Of a stretch of DNA of 6,587 nt, positions 5,591 to 6,587 are shown in pieces. The DNA is from JACDDK01 sp038198445. Its GTDB lineage: Bacteria > Actinomycetota > Rubrobacteria > Rubrobacterales > Rubrobacteraceae. Within the stretch, counting starts at the first letter, position 1, and each line of letters begins with the position of its first letter. A program made the translations under genes and the position numbers. Below the pieces are notes generated by a model. It was given only the letters and a program-made list of their open reading frames with translations. It had not been told where the DNA came from and made no database searches. The stretch lies in NCBI GenBank assembly GCA_038198445.1, contig JBBPZZ010000054.1:1-6587 (forward strand), read 5' to 3'.

Positions 5591-6587
5591 CGGTGGCGAA
5601 GCGCCCGACCGTGAGGTGGGGGCGTATCTCGCCGAGGTCTTCGGCGAAGATTCGGTAGTAGGCGACCTCTTCGCGTGTCCGTAGCGGTGGATCTACCTCG
5701 TGGCGCTCGCTCTCGAAGTCTTCTTCGGTGACGCTGTCTTCCATGCGCTGCTTCAAAACGGAGGATGCGCCGGAGCCGTCGCCGAACTGGGCCTTCTTGC
5801 GCCAGAGGAAGTCGTCGGGGAGCCAGCCGTCGAAGGCCTGGCGGAGGAGGCGTTTCTCGGGCTGGTCTTCTCCGGCGAGCTTCCAGCCGGCGGGGAGTGC
5901 GAGCCCCAGTTCGATCATGTCCAGCTCCAGGAACGGGACCCGCGCTTCGAGGCCATGCGCCATCGTAACGCGGTCGCAGCGCTGGAGGTTGAGGTCGTGC
6001 AAGCCCTCGACGGTGCGGACGAGCTCGGTATGAAGGTCTTCCTCCGTCCTGAAATCCTCCAGGTAATCGTAGCCCGCGAAGATCTCATCCGCGCCTTCCC
6101 CCGTCAACACGACCTTGACGTGTTTCGCCGTGAACTCCGCCAGGATGTAGTTCGGGACCGCGCTCCTGACGAGCGAGGGATCGAAGCTCTCTATCGTCCG
6201 CACGACCTCCGGCAGCACGCCGACGGCGTCTTCGGCGGTGTAGATGCTCTCGTGGTGCTCGGTATCCAGGTGCTCGGCGACGGAGCGGGCGGCGAGTAGG
6301 TCCGGCGAGTCTTCGAGCCCGACGGCGAAGGTCTTCAGCTTCTCGCCGCGCTCCCGGTACCAGTTCGCGGCGATGGCGGCGACGAGGCTGGAGTCGAGGC
6401 CCCCGGAGAGGAAGACTCCAACCGGAACGTCGCCCATCATCTGCCGCCCGACGGTCTGTATGAGCCGCTCGCGGACGAGGGTCAGTATCTCTTCCGGTAT
6501 CCCAGCTCCGGGTTCGCTCGGGCCGTCGAACTGTTCCAGCTCTTCCTCATCTCGCGGGACGGCGTAGCCGAAGCGGACGAGACCGTC
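5586..6587 (-). CDS. asnB: Asparagine synthetase (glutamine-hydrolysing), C-terminal synthetase domain, partial
   Basis: This is the C-terminal 333 residues of an AsnB-type enzyme. The frame stays open to the right edge, so the start and most or all of the N-terminal glutaminase domain lie outside. The enzyme makes asparagine from aspartate, ATP and glutamine-derived ammonia. The ATP pyrophosphatase motif SGGLDSS is at visible residues 61-67 after DVPVGVFL. Other markers are FAVGLEDSPDLLAA, LTGEGADEIFAGYDYL (the GEGxDE loop), NLQRCDRVTMAHGLEARVPFL, and EKRLLRQAF with WRKKAQFGDGSG. These match Escherichia coli AsnB segment for segment. The protein ends soon after the RIFAEDLGEIRPHL segment and lacks the roughly 40-residue tail of the E. 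coli enzyme. The ATG at 6440 cannot be the true start because conserved family sequence precedes it. It converges on the LysR gene with a 7-bp gap and shows no functional link to the catabolic cluster. Confidence 0.92.
   Translation of the reverse strand, partial: DGLVRFGYAVPRDEEELEQFDGPSEPGAGIPEEILTLVRERLIQTVGRQMMGDVPVGVFLSGGLDSSLVAAIAANWYRERGEKLKTFAVGLEDSPDLLAARSVAEHLDTEHHESIYTAEDAVGVLPEVVRTIESFDPSLVRSAVPNYILAEFTAKHVKVVLTGEGADEIFAGYDYLEDFRTEEDLHTELVRTVEGLHDLNLQRCDRVTMAHGLEARVPFLELDMIELGLALPAGWKLAGEDQPEKRLLRQAFDGWLPDDFLWRKKAQFGDGSGASSVLKQRMEDSVTEEDFESERHEVDPPLRTREEVAYYRIFAEDLGEIRPHLTVGRFATA

Noticed and set aside
5700..6299. A 199-codon + strand open frame opposite the asparagine synthetase gene
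   Set aside because: It lies entirely opposite conserved AsnB motifs, has no domain or ribosome binding site, and looks like a GC-driven shadow.

Overview
The window is GC-rich bacterial DNA with tightly packed genes, some GTG starts, and one promoter that looks leaderless. Base composition and protein style suggest an actinobacterium, possibly Rubrobacter or a relative. That placement is an inference from style and is not proven by any marker gene here. There are no RNA genes, mobile elements or CRISPR repeats.

Layout from left to right. (1) The 3' end of a metallo-beta-lactamase-fold N-acyl-homoserine-lactonase-like gene on the + strand (2-262). (2) A strong GC hairpin (269-301) that probably terminates transcription from both sides of a convergent junction. 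(3) A type II haloacid dehalogenase on the - strand (328-993), with a good Shine-Dalgarno sequence and a 14-bp inverted repeat just upstream. (4) A - strand cluster read in the order sarcosine-oxidase-like flavoprotein (3288-4475), Rieske oxygenase of the glycine-betaine/carnitine monooxygenase type (2039-3274), then nitrilase-superfamily amidohydrolase (1132-1995). (5) A divergently transcribed LysR-type regulator (4613-5578). (6) The C-terminal part of a glutamine-hydrolysing asparagine synthetase on the - strand (5586-6587), which runs off the right edge.

The core is the LysR-controlled trio. A Rieske monooxygenase whose bridging residue is Glu rather than Asp points to oxidative N-demethylation of a quaternary ammonium compound. 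The MSOX-like flavoenzyme would then oxidise the resulting secondary or tertiary N-methyl amine, and the nitrilase-fold enzyme may hydrolyse an amide or nitrile in the same route. No reductase partner for the Rieske protein is present in the window. The intergenic region between the flavoenzyme and the LysR gene carries two overlapping perfect inverted repeats. One is a textbook T-N11-A LysR box, centred about 64 bp upstream of a start inferred from a leaderless-type -10 element. The most distinctive hypothesis is an uncharacterised LysR-regulated catabolic module for an N-methylated, possibly amide- or nitrile-containing, compound. The dehalogenase may be a fourth member or an independent gene.
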